Assembly: GCA_016165875.1 (NCBI GenBank)
Contig: JABBOT010000080.1
Coordinates: 15,594,064-15,658,063, forward strand
Length of the DNA stretch: 64,000 nucleotides
DNA from: Acanthopleura granulata
Lineage: Eukaryota > Mollusca > Polyplacophora > Chitonida > Chitonidae
Direction of reading: 5' to 3'
Shown: positions 23,060-35,636 of the stretch, piece after piece
How the letters are laid out: each line of letters starts with the position of its first letter
Position numbering within the stretch: the first letter of the stretch is position 1
Notes under the pieces: model-generated
The model's database searches: none
The model's input: only the letters and a program-made list of their open reading frames with translations
What the model was told of the DNA's origin: nothing
Program-made: the position numbers and the translations under genes

Positions 23060-23860
23060 AGCTTCAATGCTGTGACACTGTGGTGTAACATTCTCTAGTG
23101 GTGTGAGGTTCCATAGTGATGTGACAAGGCATAGTGGGGTAACATTCTCTTGTGGTGTGACATGACAGGGTAGAGTAACATTCTCTAGTGATGTGAGGTT
23201 CCATAGTGATGTGACAAGGCGTACTGGGGTAATATTCTCTAGTGGTATGAGGTTTCTTGGTGTGACAACAGGGTGGGGTAACATTCTCTATTGGTGTGAG
23301 GTTCCACAGTGATGTGACATGTCATAGTTGGGTAACATTCTCTCATGGTGTGAGGGTCCATGGTGGTGTGATATGACGTGGGGGGGTAGCATTCTGTAGT
23401 GGTGTGAGGTTCCATAGTGGTGTGACATGGCATAGTGGGGTAACATTCTCTCATGGTGTGAGGGTCCAAGGTGGTGTGATATGACGTGGTGGGGTAACAT
23501 TCTGTAGTGGTGTGAGGTTCCATAGTGGTGTGACATGGCATAGTGGGGTAACATTCTCTCATGGTGTGAGGTTCCATAGTGGTGTGACATGGCATAGTGG
23601 GGTAACATTCTCTCATGGTGTGAGGGCCCAAGGTGGTGTGATATGACGTGGTGGGGTAACATTCTGTAGTGGTGTGAGGTTCCATAGTGGTGTGACATGG
23701 CATAGTGGGGTAACATTCTCTCATGGTGTGAGGGTCCTAGGTGGTGTGATATGATGTGGTGGGGTAGCATTCTGTAGTGGTGTGAGGTTCCATAGTGGTG
23801 TGACATGGCATAGTGGGGTGGTATGAGTAGTGGTATGATCTTACATGGTGGCATGGTATT
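23060..23860. repeat. 54-bp/108-bp tandem array downstream of GPAA1
   Basis: The monomer is 54 bp (gtggggtaacattctctcat, then tggtgtgagg, then a variable end). Two monomer types alternate over much of the array to make a 108-bp unit. As 54 is divisible by three, long minus-strand open frames of 161 and 188 codons appear in two frames, with 18-residue periodicity and His/Cys/Tyr/Thr-rich products. Openness in more than one frame and no splice or start context argue against a gene. Confidence 0.93.
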
Positions 23861-25019
23861 GCATGCATGGTTTGATAAACGTAGAACTGCTGTGAAAGGG
23901 CCAACTATAGTTAGTTTTACATCTCGTTAATGTGGAAGACTTGATATTTAAGGTTGGGTACGCGTTGTTGTCAAGTGTTGTCAAGTGTCTCTCAGTCGCT
24001 AGGACACATGAGGTGTCTGTTCAGAGATTTCCATGCTTTCTCTCCTCTTGGAGCATTGGTGACAGTAAGCACTTGCCAGTACTTGTGTGGCCTTTCAGGT
24101 GATCACGTTAGGTGATGACACCTTCTAACAGTATGGCAAGCACTGTGACATTGAGAAGAAGGTGAAAATATGTGTATTGTAAAATTAAGTTTGTTAGTTA
24201 CTTCGTGGTTTTACTTTCATTCTGTCGGCCCAGGGAACTGACTGCATTTGTACAAGTGAAAAAAAAAATATATTAAAGACAACATTAAATACTGATCAAA
24301 TGAAAGAATATATTCTAGGTCGCCCTGACCATAGTGGACTCACCCTGTAATGGCTTCTCCCATAACTTGTCATGACCTGGAATTTTATCTCACTCATCTT
24401 GGTGGTTATATGTGTTTGTTGGAGATTTCATACATATTTATTTTATGATTGAAAATGTTCGGAACAGCCTAGTTGCATTACGTCTCTTCCGGTAAACTCT
24501 TCCACCTATGTTTTATTATTATATCAGGAAGAGCTGAAATTGGTGGAATTGTACAGTTATATACCAGGTGTAGCCTAGAGATGAATCATGTTGTAAAACA
24601 AAACTAATAACATTTTTCTTGTTCTATTAGGTTGTAGGTTTATGCTACCTACAACGTAATAGATCAAATAATATAGGTAATGTAAAGCAAGGGCTGTATT
24701 GTAGTTTTCCTCATTCATCATTGTTAATGTCTTTGATTTCTGTGATATATGGAAATTAACAGACAACGGCGTAAGTGATCAGTGTACATTGCAATGAGTC
24801 AGTTCAGTTTGTTTAAAAGTAGAAGTAAAAGAAAACAAAAATAACTGTTAATTAGTTAGTTAATTAGTTCTTGGATTAAAAACAATCTTCAAAAAGATGT
24901 ATAAAGCTATAGGTGTGTAATCTGTTTATGACTGAATTGTGTATTGCTCGAATTCTGTGAAATATTGCCGGATATGCCTTCGGAAGAGATGACAAACCGT
25001 CAACCAGTCAATTTTACTT

Positions 25020-25146
25020 ACCTTCAGCAAGAACCTGGAATTGGGTGCCTCCAAACCTCTCAGCATAGTGACCGTGTCAAATCCAGGCGCCAGTTTGATG
25101 AACAGGTTTTCAAATTTTAACGATTGTGTCTGACAGTTTGACCTAG
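25020..25146 (-). CDS. Orphan exon candidate of unknown function
   Basis: A minus-strand stretch bounded by an acceptor-like cttattctag and a consensus donor (CTGAAG followed by GTAAGT). One frame is open throughout and includes FENLFIKLAPGFDTVTMLRG and LEAPNSRFLLK. The open frame also extends upstream to an ATG at 25190, so it could be a first exon. No partner exon was found on either side and the family is not recognised. It may be an exon of a gene nested here, a decayed gene, or chance. Confidence 0.3.
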
Positions 25147-25497
25147 AATAAGCACGTAAACCTGTAGCCTGTCCTTTAAAGGACGAATTCATAGCATTGC
25201 CATAAAATGTAATCGATGTGGACGTTAAAAGGCCCTTAACATATGTCTAAATTTCACCATCGCAAGATCGCGTGAAACTGACTACTTTCATTGAGGTGTC
25301 TCTGGCTTCTTTGTTAAACTATGTTATAAAGATGTGTTAGTTTTTATTATATATGTAAATGTATAAAATACGAAGTAAGTTCGTCCACACACGTGGCATG
25401 GCAGTCAATGCGTACAGGCATTGGGATGACAGAAGTATGAAAACAGCCAGTGTACACGCACGCGTACAACCACTGGTAACAATGTTTGCAATGTGAC

Positions 25498-25712
25498 ATT
25501 TATTTATTTGTTTATTTAATTGGTGTTTTTCGCCGTACTCGAGAATATTTCACTTACACGACGGTGGCCAGCATCGTGGTGGGAGGAAACCGGGCAGAGC
25601 CTTGGGGAAACCCACAACCATCCATAGGTTGCTGGCAGACCTTCCCTCGTACGGCCAGAGAGGAAGCCAGCATGAACTAGACTTGAACAAACAACCACCG
25701 CATTGCCATAAT
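25498..25712 (-). mobile_element. SINE family A (reverse)
   Basis: Reverse copy with an AAAT-type tail (seen as tttatttatttgtttattta), cgccgtactcgagaatattt, ggtggccagcatcgtggtgg, ccataggttgctggcagacc and cgtacggccagagaggaagc. The head is truncated. Confidence 0.9.
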
Positions 25713-26845
25713 GACACATATGAGACTAAAATATTAGGTACATGCTTGGTAATCTATGCTCCTGCGTGGCCTGTGGTGTCTTTTTAAAGTAAGTAAACTT
25801 TGCACTTTTATTAGCCTATGCATTGTTATATACGGATACTTATTATACTTGTTGATATCTCTGTCAGGTAGTGTTTTGTAACACGGCTGGGTTTAATGTT
25901 CTTGTGTGTGTGAGGATTGCCCTTATTTGCGTTATGTGGTTTCTGTTGAGGTTTGGATTCGTTTGCTTTTGGTTTTCATGGTATAGCGGGAGGTTAACCG
26001 AGTTATCTTGGACGCCCTTATAACCCTACGTTCCGTGTTTTACGAGTTCGTCGCAGGATATGACCTTCTGAGTGAATGTCCCAAGACACAACTTGGCATC
26101 TTCGTATACTTCTCTTGAGGCTGAGCGAGTCAAGCCACCGCTTTGGTGGGGTTCATTTCCGACACCTCGATACCTATTGATCCTCGAGAACCCCTTTTCT
26201 CCCTGTTCTCTGGCCCTTGGGAGATGCGTGGCAGTGAGCCATCGACACCTCTCATACGACATTTTAGTTAGTATGACATGGAGTTCTTATTCTTTCGCCA
26301 ATGTGGCATGCATATGCTGATGAGCTCAATCTGCGGGTGAAAGCCTGTGCTTCTCAAGTAAGAAAGTTCATCGGTTATTAAGCAAACGGTTTTGGTTTTA
26401 TCAGGTTTTTTCCACCGATGAATCAGACCGCCGTCGGAGTAGTACAAAATACATATATTAGAGATGAGAGAAGCAAACTGAAACCTGGTCGCAGTATTAA
26501 GATTTTTAACAGCCCATGCGTTTGGTACTACATTGTGACTTACGACTTTGGATCCTTATCTTGGTGCTTCATATTTTTTTCATTCCTTTAACCATGTGGC
26601 CATCAGTGTAGTAATAAAATTACCGTGACTCACAGTGAGGAGGTGTGTGATTTCTTTCCGACCCCCAGTCTTTACGTTCGTGTTGTCTTAAATCACCATT
26701 AAGAGTCACGGTCAAATGTAGTGAAAGTTAGACCTAGTCGGCGCTCACTATATACTGTGATTTGTCACAAACGAGATCTGAATTAAAACTCGAAACGAAA
26801 CCCACTGGATGCTCGCCCAGTTGGATTCTTGTTTTCTATGTGTTA

Positions 26846-27098
26846 TTCATTTATTTATTTGATTGGTATTTTGCGCCCTACTCCAGAATATTTGACTTAT
26901 AAATACGACTGCGTCCAGCATTATGGTGGAAGGAAACCGAGTAGAGTCCAGGCGAAATACGCGACCATCCGCAGGTTGCCAGCGGATCTTCCCACATGAA
27001 GAGGAATGCAGCATGAGCTGGACGTGAACTCGCATCGCCCGCATTAATGAGAGGCGCATGGGTCATTACACCGGGCTGGCGCGCTAAATCTTCAGCCA
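26846..27098 (-). mobile_element. SINE family A (reverse, diverged, nearly full length)
   Basis: Landmarks include tttatttatttgattggtat, actccagaatatttgactta, tccagcattatggtggaagg, atccgcaggttgccagcgga and cgggctggcgcgcta near the head. Substitutions are more frequent than in the 40.2-kb copy. Confidence 0.85.
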
Positions 27099-27319
27099 TA
27101 GAGGCCTCTCCTATATGTTAAGAAGTGAAGTAGATCCTTGATAGGGGCTAGGTGAAATCGATTCTTTGACACGTCCTTGTTATTGAAAAATGATTCTGAT
27201 TCGTACTGTGAAGATTCGAACTTTAAAAACCTCGTTTGGAAGAGGGGTCACCAGAGGGGTTGTTAGGCCTACATCTGTACTGGTCGAAGACCAACAGAAC
27301 TTATGTACTAGCAAATTGT

Positions 27320-27735
27320 CCGTCCGCCCGTATGTATGTCTGTCCGGCACGTCTGTAACTTTTCCCTCAGAATGCCACTCTTGCAGTTCTGTTCCATTTC
27401 AGTGAAACTTGATTCAAGGGTACACTACTTCAAGATACATAATTCGTATTATCGATTTTCCATTCCGATAATCGGTTGCCTGTCTATTCATCCACAATGT
27501 TTACATTTCCCTCAGATCGATACTCTTACAGTTTTTGTCCGATTTCAACACAACTTGGTTGAAGTGTGGACAAGGCCTACATCAAGATGCATAAATCGTA
27601 GTATCCGTTTTTAATTTCAGTGATCGGCTGTCCGTTTATCTGTATGTGTATCCAGTATATGCTAACATCTCTTTCAAAACACTTCTCATGCAGCTTTTTT
27701 CTGATTTCAACAAAACTTACTTCATGTGATCCCAC
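27320..27735. repeat. Degenerate tandem repeat of roughly 160 bp, about three copies
   Basis: Repeated themes occur in order: a ctgtc/tccgtc opening, an actcttgcagtt-like block, ccatttcagtgaaacttg or gatttcaacacaacttgg, then tcaagatacataattcg or tcaagatgcataaatcg and a gataatcggttg-like end. The units are clearly related but diverged. No coding content is convincing. Confidence 0.7.
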
Positions 27736-29234
27736 ACGTCACATTTGGCTTTGCGTGTGACTTACACGAGACTTGGAAAGTGGGTCATGTCCTTATTACC
27801 CGTGTAGAGAGAGCTCGTCTTAGAGTATGAACGCTTGACCATATATGCGTATGTAATAAACCAACCTGAAAGCATGGCCAGCCGCTGTCGGCGAAGAATG
27901 CACTTTTCGGTTTGACGTCTGTATGCAATACCTGTCCGTATATTAAATATGCACACAGACGCAACTCGTGTAGGACCTAGGTCCTGTGTGCGTTTCTGAT
28001 GGATTTACACGCTCGTGGAATACTACCGCTGTGTGGACTTGAGGATTTACTTTCGGCACAGATGTCCTGTGTTTGAGCTTTAGAAGCGTCACAAACTGTT
28101 TTTACTAAGGATTAGAGTGAAAAGACTAATAAAATAAAACGTGAACTTTGATTGAAGCCTTGCCTTTTTACACCGCCCAGGGTTAAGATTATGTTATTTG
28201 GTCATATTTGGTGAATAACATGTATGATGGTGTGTAGTTCTTGGTGCTGCCATTTGAAGCCGGCGGCCCGCTTTTAATGTAACGTTAAAAGAAAAACTCG
28301 GCCCAGAAACGAGCTATCAGCTGAGCAAAACGCCTCGTCTAACCGTTTGCTAAGCACTTAACTCATGTGTGCGTGCATTTTGGTTTTTTCACCTCTTTAG
28401 GTGTTGAGAAAAGTATTTGTACTGTTTGATATTTTTGACACGGAGACAAAATTCCCAGTGTGTGCGTTGAAGCGAGCTATTCGTTCAGCCCAAGGGGAAA
28501 AGCCATCGTTTTCGTCATGTGGCGCCTTAGTATGGCACATGACTCCCCTAAAGATCACGTGACCTATGTCAATTCCCGAAGTGACATTATGTCCGATGAT
28601 GTGAGCTGAGAGAAAAACCTGTGTGATGCAACATGCAAACGGGTAGGAGATGCGTTTGCTAAGCTGATAGCTCGTGTCTGCGTTGATCTCAATGCTCACG
28701 TGTTCAGTCGTAAATATAAACTTTAAAGTTTTAATTACTAGTGAATAAGAGGGGGTCGTTTTGCACCAATTTTCTTACTAAAATAAATTCAAGGTACTCC
28801 TTTTATTGGTGTCACGTGGGTCTGTCCCAGAAAAGCTCCAAACAGTTGTTAACTGTAAGTGTAGTAAAATCCCACAATTTACACCTTGTTAAAAGTTACA
28901 TTAAAGAAGCATTATGATCATAACAGGATAAATAATAATAATAAAAAACATCAACATAGTGTTTTAATGCTACAAATGAGAGATATAAATTGAGCCTATC
29001 TAAACAGTCTCATCACGTTACCAAAAGGAAGACACGAAATGTTATGCTTATTTAAGTAGTGTTATGTACATTTCTGTGCAGAACATAAAAAAATGAAAAT
29101 GTCGACAAGTTCAAACTAAATGCTCACAACTGCAATCTCCGGTTTACGGTTTGACGGCTAGTATCTGCAAGGTCTTACACTTTTGCCACAATTTGACTCA
29201 AACAGTAAGTTTGCGTTCAGAATTTTGTGCGAGT

Positions 29235-30180
29235 TAAGGTTCAAGAAACTGTCAATTGCCTCGCGGTAATCTACTTTGTGCCGGTACTGAATGTTTATAA
29301 GCGCCAGGGATGACAGACATCAGTTCATGGAAGCTCCCAAATACGTCCGAACTCGCAGCATCGTTGAAAATGAGCGCTCGCATTCTGCTGAAGTGACGTC
29401 TAATGTGCAGGCTCTCTACAGGAGGACAAATAAATTTGGCCACTTCCTCTTGTCACGAAGTTGAATCGATTTTGCAAGCCAGTCGGGTTCATTAGGTTTT
29501 TCAGCCTGATTCCACTTAGTTTTTTGTCACAAAAGCTGTATATCCACAAAATCAGGATTTGACAGATCGTCTGCATGTATCGCAATAGATTCTTTAACTC
29601 TGTTGGTTTCACTGCCGTCGTCACAAAATTAAGATGGTGTAAGATACAACAATAGTACTGGTCTCTAGGATATTGATCCAAACCTCGTTTCCGTTTCCGC
29701 AATGAGTGTGTCTTAAAGAGTAACGAGGATAGTGATACGGTAGTACTCTTCTGGGTTAGTAGCGGGTTGATCTTCCCGATTCACATGACGTTTGGAAATG
29801 CGGGGCGTTGAAAGCGTTACTTTTTTTTTCTGACCCGACATAGGCCTCCTCGCGCACCCATTGTAGAGTTCTCTAACATCCAAACCCACTTTTTCATAGA
29901 TTACGCTATTGCCTCACCCCTTATTCTGTGCAAGTCTATGAATTCGACGAATTCTTCCCGGATGTTTTTGTCACCGTCAACGAAGCCAATGCAAGGAGAT
30001 GAAATCTCATTATTATTTGATGTCACTTCATCCGCCATAATGATGTGGAATCCTGTAGCCTGAATTTCCTCTAGAGGGTCTGCCTGAATCATACAATTTC
30101 CAATGACGTGAATTATCTCGTTTTGGGAAACAGGCCTTAAAGTATAATTACACATAGCTGGCTGTTGCATGTAGTTACGG
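29235..30180 (-). pseudogene. Decayed hAT-family transposase (DUF4371/ZMYM-like type)
   Basis: Reading the minus strand, the first part (30170-29901) matches the DUF4371 region: FHIIMADEVTSNNNEISSPC followed by NIREEFVEFIDLHRIRGEAI. The middle keeps KRKRGLDQYPRDQYY (about 29700-29655). The end (about 29440-29240) is the hAT dimerisation domain: WPNLFVLL, a stop, RACTLDVTSAECERSFSTM, RVRTYLGASMN, another stop, then LALINIQYRHKVDYREAIDS. It therefore has at least two in-frame stops and several frame changes, and the central catalytic part is mostly lost. It cannot make active transposase. No clear terminal inverted repeats were found. Confidence 0.88.
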
Positions 30181-32289
30181 CGATGAAACTTCCAGGGTTC
30201 TTATCATTTCAAGGCATCATTTCTTGTCTGTGACTTCGTAGGGCAATATCTTGTTTACCACAGGAGTAAATGGTTTGGGCGATACGGTTAAGTAATGCTC
30301 GGTGCTTACCAAGTCGATTTTGTGTGGAAGCGGTCAACGAACGTAAGGGAATCTTACGGGAAGAAAAAAAACAAGTAAGCTTGCTGCCATGCTACTTCGC
30401 TAGCTCAGTGTGTAATTCTGTGAATATGTTACTCTAGCAGTTGTCCTGATTAATTAACACCCGACGTACTTCTGGGAAAAAAATATTTATTTGTCCGCCG
30501 CCTAGTGGGTTTTGGTAGCACGCACCTGATGTTACAGCAACAGGCACCCCGAATGACTTCCTTTTCAAATGAAATATATGAATCGACCGATTAAAAGGGA
30601 GATCACTCCGGGGGCCCAAGACATCGCAGAAAAGTTTAAAGTGAAATGGGGTGTCATTTACCGGTATATAGTTGTCTTCATTGCAACGTTTTTGTCGCTA
30701 CTATTTTTACATTTTTTTCAACGTTTCACAGTCTAAATTACGAAATATTATACCACCCAAAAGTCAAACTGATTTTTAAACGGGGTGTCGTTTGCATCCG
30801 ACTCCGACTCCTCCCTACTCGACGCCCCTGAATCAGTTGTGAGCTTATATATAGATATACAGATATAGCCTCTGTATTTGATAATGCCAGTAATATGAAA
30901 GACAGGCGTGATCAAAATACAGCAAACACGTGAAATAACCATATAATAAACATAGATCCTGTTACTGGGTTGTTTAATATTTTGTATTCTCTGAGATAAT
31001 ATACATGCAGAGAGTGTGAAGTTACGGTAATGAACATTTTATTTTGAACAACTGAATTCGTGTCGTCTCATTCAGTGGTCCCACATGACCCGCTTAGCAT
31101 TGTCTACTTTTTTCACACATTAGGTGAAATATATATTATGAGTGTAATTCAAAAATTTTAGCTCTAAATTACTGATATTTCCAGAGTTATGCTACCTTGA
31201 ACAACGTGTACAGGATGTCCCACTTTTGCCACGTTGACGAACGTTTCAAATTTTGAGCCATTTTATCTGAAAGCTTTATAGCTGTTGATTGAAAAAAGAT
31301 AGAGAACTGAAATTGTCAACATTAATTCACCTAATGGCTTTTGTGTCAAAAAATATAATATCCTTATTTGTAATATTATTCTATCGGACAGGAATGGTCA
31401 AAAGTAGCCATTTTCAACTCGCAAAGTTAAAAAAATGCCATTTTAGCCACCTGGAGCTCATAAACTATTTATCAGATACAAAAGACAAGCGCATGACATT
31501 AGCATGCTACTCTTTATACCATCTGGTGAATGAATATAGTTAGTATCAAGTTTCTAGATGTTTATTTGTGTGAAATATGATCGGTTAAAATTTAAACTTT
31601 CAAAATATGCTCTGTTTCCCAGGGAAATAATAACATGTGGAATAGCTACTAGCCAAAAAATAAGATATCACGTGGACGTTCAGACTATACTCTGACACCA
31701 AGCCCATCTTCCCTCCGTGATTCCTTCTCAAAGAAAATACCCTGCAAGTATTACCGAATTTCATCACTCGCGCGACACACATTTAGTGTGACTTGTATTT
31801 ACCTGTAATAGTTACATTTAGAGACAGTTCGTATCTTACAAGCAATCTGTGGTTGGATGCTGCAGTGACCATATACATTATACACAGTATCATAGAGTCC
31901 CAGAGGTCTAAATATCCACATAACCACGCTGAATGAAGAAATCATATAACCCTGGCCATTGCTGGACATATCCATGGTTTACCAGGAATTCATGGACATT
32001 TACAACACAGGCCATTTTGGCAAAATCATACAGATACAGACCCGCATAATCATCATGTTGATGAAGACAGGTTCGGGGTAGAATAATAACGGAGCAACCC
32101 AGCGGACATTTGCTATCATTGTTTCATATTTCGTTTTTGCTAACTTTATGTACAAAGAAATCCGTGTTCCCGTTATATCGAATTTCATGATTAACTGCTT
32201 TTTAAATCTGACGTATTTATAATAACACAGTTTATACTTTTTTCAATTGTTTTTTAATCATCATTTTTATTAAAAAAAACATTGTTTAC

Positions 32290-33250
32290 AGTATTTTTGA
32301 TAAAATAATTATTACTTTGTTGACGACAAAGTAGAAAATTATGTGGTATTTTATTTTAATGAAAATTAAGGCTATTAAGTAAAATATGGCTATTTAATGT
32401 ACCAGAAAGGGTGCGTTTTTATTATCTTTTCAGGAAAGAATATTGATTTTGGATATTTATAGACGGAAAGGCTATTTTAAATGAGAAAACTATGGGGGTT
32501 TCTTTTGATTGGAGGGGGATTGGGTATGTTTTGATGAAAAATATTTATCATGGCCATTTATGTCAACAAACAAAGTAACGACAGAAATGTGTCTTTCTAT
32601 ATTGTTTGCCGATAATATTTATTTTGGGTATTAGAGTAATACTGTAGGCTATCAGAAGTTATGAAAAGATGTCCCTTTGTGGGATGGCAAATGTTGATTT
32701 CGTGCATTTATAGTAGCAAAGGATCTTTTGGGTAACGAAAACTTTTTTTTCTGTATTTTTTGGATGAAAAATATTTTTTTTGTGTGTGTTTTTATGTTTT
32801 ATGACAAACTATTTAATTCATTTATTTATGGTATTTATATGCCTGTCATCAAAGAGTTCAAGCCCAGTTCACGCTGGCTTCCTCTTTGGTTGTATCTGAG
32901 AAGGTCCACCAGCAACCTGCGGAAGGTCGTGGGTTTTCCTTCGGGCTCTGCCCGGTTTCCTTCCACCATGATGCTGACCGCCGTCGTATAAGTGAAATAT
33001 TCACATAAATGTAAACAGGCATATAAAACACCAATCAAATAAGTAAATAAATTTATGGTATTAAAAAGACTATGCTTCATTTTACGAAAAAGTTGATTTC
33101 GGTTACTTATAAACGCTATTTAAAGTATCCCAAACAATTGTGTTTTTTTTTTTTTCCTATTTCATTTCTACGAAAATTATTTCGGACATTTATGATAACG
33201 AAGTCTATTTTAAGTAACACAAATGCTTCGTAAATAAAGTTTTAAACATA
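32290..33250. repeat. Degenerate AT-rich repeats inside the inverted-repeat spacer
   Basis: Recurring themes such as gattttggatatttatagac, gatttcgtgcatttatagta, gatttcggttacttataaac and atttcggacatttatgataa, each followed by a ctatttta/tctattttaagtaac block, suggest an old tandem repeat. A family A SINE at 32858-33052 interrupts it. Confidence 0.6.
32858..33052 (+). mobile_element. SINE family A, head truncated
   Basis: Body and tail are present: ttcaagcccagttcacgctg, ccaccagcaacctgcggaag, tttccttccaccatgatgct, gccgtcgtataagtgaaata and an AAAT-rich end after aaacaccaatcaaat. Confidence 0.9.
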
Positions 33251-33764
33251 AACACGATAAATGAAATAAATAACACCAAATGCCCGTTCAGGGCTCCATA
33301 AACAGTAAAAAGATTTATTTATTTTGTATTCCTGAGATTTCATTGTAATGACTTCCACTGCCCTTACATCCTATACTACTGGTCAACATATGAATAATGT
33401 ATGTCGCAAGGAAAAATATTCTAGGAGTCGATGCACACTTTACATATATGTATGGATTAACCCAGAAGACAAAGAGCTACATGTAGTTTTAACAAGACAT
33501 GAAATAAACTTGAAAAAGCAGGGGCACCTGAAGACATTTAGCGCACACATAGACATTTTCATACATTCTATGTTGAGTATAACGCTCTCGTAGACAAATA
33601 TGGACAGAACGTTCAAGGCCTCTAGCGATCTTTTTCAGAGTTGTCAGCATCCATGTTTATTATATCAACATGATGCGTTTGCGAACAGTTGCAATCAAAG
33701 CGTCCCTGGACACCTAAATTTGCATTAGAACTTAAAATTATTCACGGAGTAGGAGTAAGAAATC

Positions 33765-33905
33765 GGGGACCAATTTCATAAAGCATACTTAAGCTAAGTA
33801 ACCGTTAACTACTGTGATGACGTATATTGTAGAGATATGAAGTACATGTACGCTTAGCCAAGTGCTACTTAGCACTAAGTATGCTTTATGAAACTGGCCC
33901 CTGAA
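33765..33905. mobile_element. Short MITE with inverted termini
   Basis: About 140 bp. The left end ggggaccaatttcataaagc with atacttaagctaagta is mirrored at the right by tacttagcactaagtatgct and ttatgaaactggcccc. No coding capacity. Its compact palindromic form fits a non-autonomous DNA transposon. Confidence 0.75.
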
Positions 33906-34029
33906 TTGGATGCCAGACTTAGAATATCGACTCCATGTCTTCCATGCCCCATTGAAAACTATTGACTGCTTCTCTCTCACATGTTGCCAGCTTTGCCTAC
34001 TGCTTATATATTACTTCTCACACACTGGC

Positions 34030-34148
34030 ATTGTTTTTGGTGTTTCGAGTTATTTTGGTGCTTCGAGTTATTTTGGTATTTCGAGTTATTTTAGTGTTTC
34101 GAGTTATTTCGGTGTTTCGCCTTATTTCGGTGTTTCGAGTTATGTTGC
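34030..34148. repeat. 18-bp tandem repeat, six to seven copies
   Basis: The unit is ggtgtttcgagttatttt with small changes (gtgctt, gtattt, agtgttt). The period is divisible by three, so two overlapping open frames run through it; they are not genes. Confidence 0.9.
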
Positions 34149-34539
34149 AGCCATATGAATATTGAGATTATTGACTTGGAGCGCCACTTTATGGTTTACG
34201 AGTTGTATATGAATGTCGGACTTCACGCTTATATTATCAGCCACAAGAAAATCCGGTCAATGAATTCACATTCTTAACTGCTGGGGTATCCAGTGTACTG
34301 AATAGGGTTATAGGGTTACGTTTGAAGAATTACTAATCACAGGAGACATGTATGTATGTGGTGAAGACATCAGTTGTGATTTTAATTACTCCTCCATTCT
34401 TCAATTCACTGATCATGGGAGATTTTCTTGTGGTGGTGACAAACAGTTAGGGTTTTTTGTACTGCTCCATTTTTCAATTCACATCTTGTAAACAGCAGCT
34501 CTTTCTCATCTAGGGTTAATTCAGAGAGAGACCCTCAAA

Positions 34540-35200
34540 ACTAGATGGAGTAGGACTCTTTGCAAGTCGACAGGAAATGAGCGCTTGCAACCAGATGGGA
34601 AAGTACCCCTTGGAACCAGATGGGAAATGAACCACTGCAACCCGATGGGAAAGAAGCCATGGCAACTAGATGGGAATGGACCTCTGGAAAAATTACCTAA
34701 GATTCTAGAACAGCTAGACTAGATAGGACCCCTCGTAACTAGATAGAAAACGACCCCTAGCAGCTAAATGGGAAAGTACACCATGCCATCAGATTGGAAA
34801 GAACCCTAAGTAACTAGACGGGAATGATCCCATGCAACTAGAGGGGAAAGAACTCTTTGCACATCTATGAGAAATGACCACTTAGAACTAAATAGGACAG
34901 GGCCCATTGCAACTAATTGGGAATGGCTCTTTTGTAAAGAGGAGAAATGAAATCTTGCAGCTGGAAAACGCTTTGCACCTAGATGAGAAAGGAAGCTTGA
35001 CAAGTATATGGGAAATGCCCCCTTGCAACTAGATGGGAAAGAACCCATTGCAACCAGATCGGAAAGATGAGAAAAGGCTCCTTGCAGCTAGATGAGAAAT
35101 GGCCCATTGCAACCCGAGGGGAAACGACCCTTTTCAACTTGATGGAAAATGACCCATTGACCCACTAGATGGGAAGGTACCCCTTGTAACTAGATAACAA
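34540..35200. repeat. Degenerate minisatellite of about 27 bp
   Basis: Roughly two dozen diverged copies of a unit like ttgcaactagatgggaaaga followed by a short C-rich segment (acccc). Spacing is 25-30 bases. It lies in the spacer of the long inverted repeat. Confidence 0.85.
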
Positions 35201-35484
35201 CTAGAAATATCTTATGCTTTTCGATTTTCAAAGATAGCATGGTACTTCGCAATAGCTTGTAACTATCTCTCTTAAAATCAAATATGCACAAATAAGTTTG
35301 GTTCACGTAATCATAGTTTTACTATGACAGCAGTTGCACCTGTCTATACTGCACCGCCGTGAAACTGTTCCCATCCAGTTAAAAGGGACCCTATTACCAC
35401 TAAAATATGTTTTCTTGTGACATACATCATTCATGTGTTGGCCAATAGTACAGGATGTAAGGCAACTGGGCATAGTTATAACAA

Positions 35485-35636
35485 TACGCGGGAAGGTCTG
35501 CCAGCAACCTACCGATGGTTGTGGGTATCCCCCGGCTCTGATCGGTTTCTCCCCACCATAATGCTGGCCGCCGTCGTATAAGTGAAATATTCTTCAGTGC
35601 GGCGTAAAACACTAATCAAATAAATAAATAAAAATA
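35485..35636 (+). mobile_element. SINE family A, 3' half
   Basis: Starts within the body (gggaaggtctgccagcaacc), then atcggtttctccccaccata, atgctggccgccgtcgtata, a ggcgtaaaacactaatcaaa ending and AAAT repeats. Confidence 0.9.

Noticed and set aside
23239..23854. 161- and 188-codon His/Cys/Thr-rich minus-strand frames
   Set aside because: Two frames of the same 54-bp repeat are open at once because the period is divisible by three; no start, splice or domain evidence.
30434..30831. Extra N-terminal part of the hAT transposase or another gene upstream of it
   Set aside because: Open frames here are short and match no transposase segment I can recognise.
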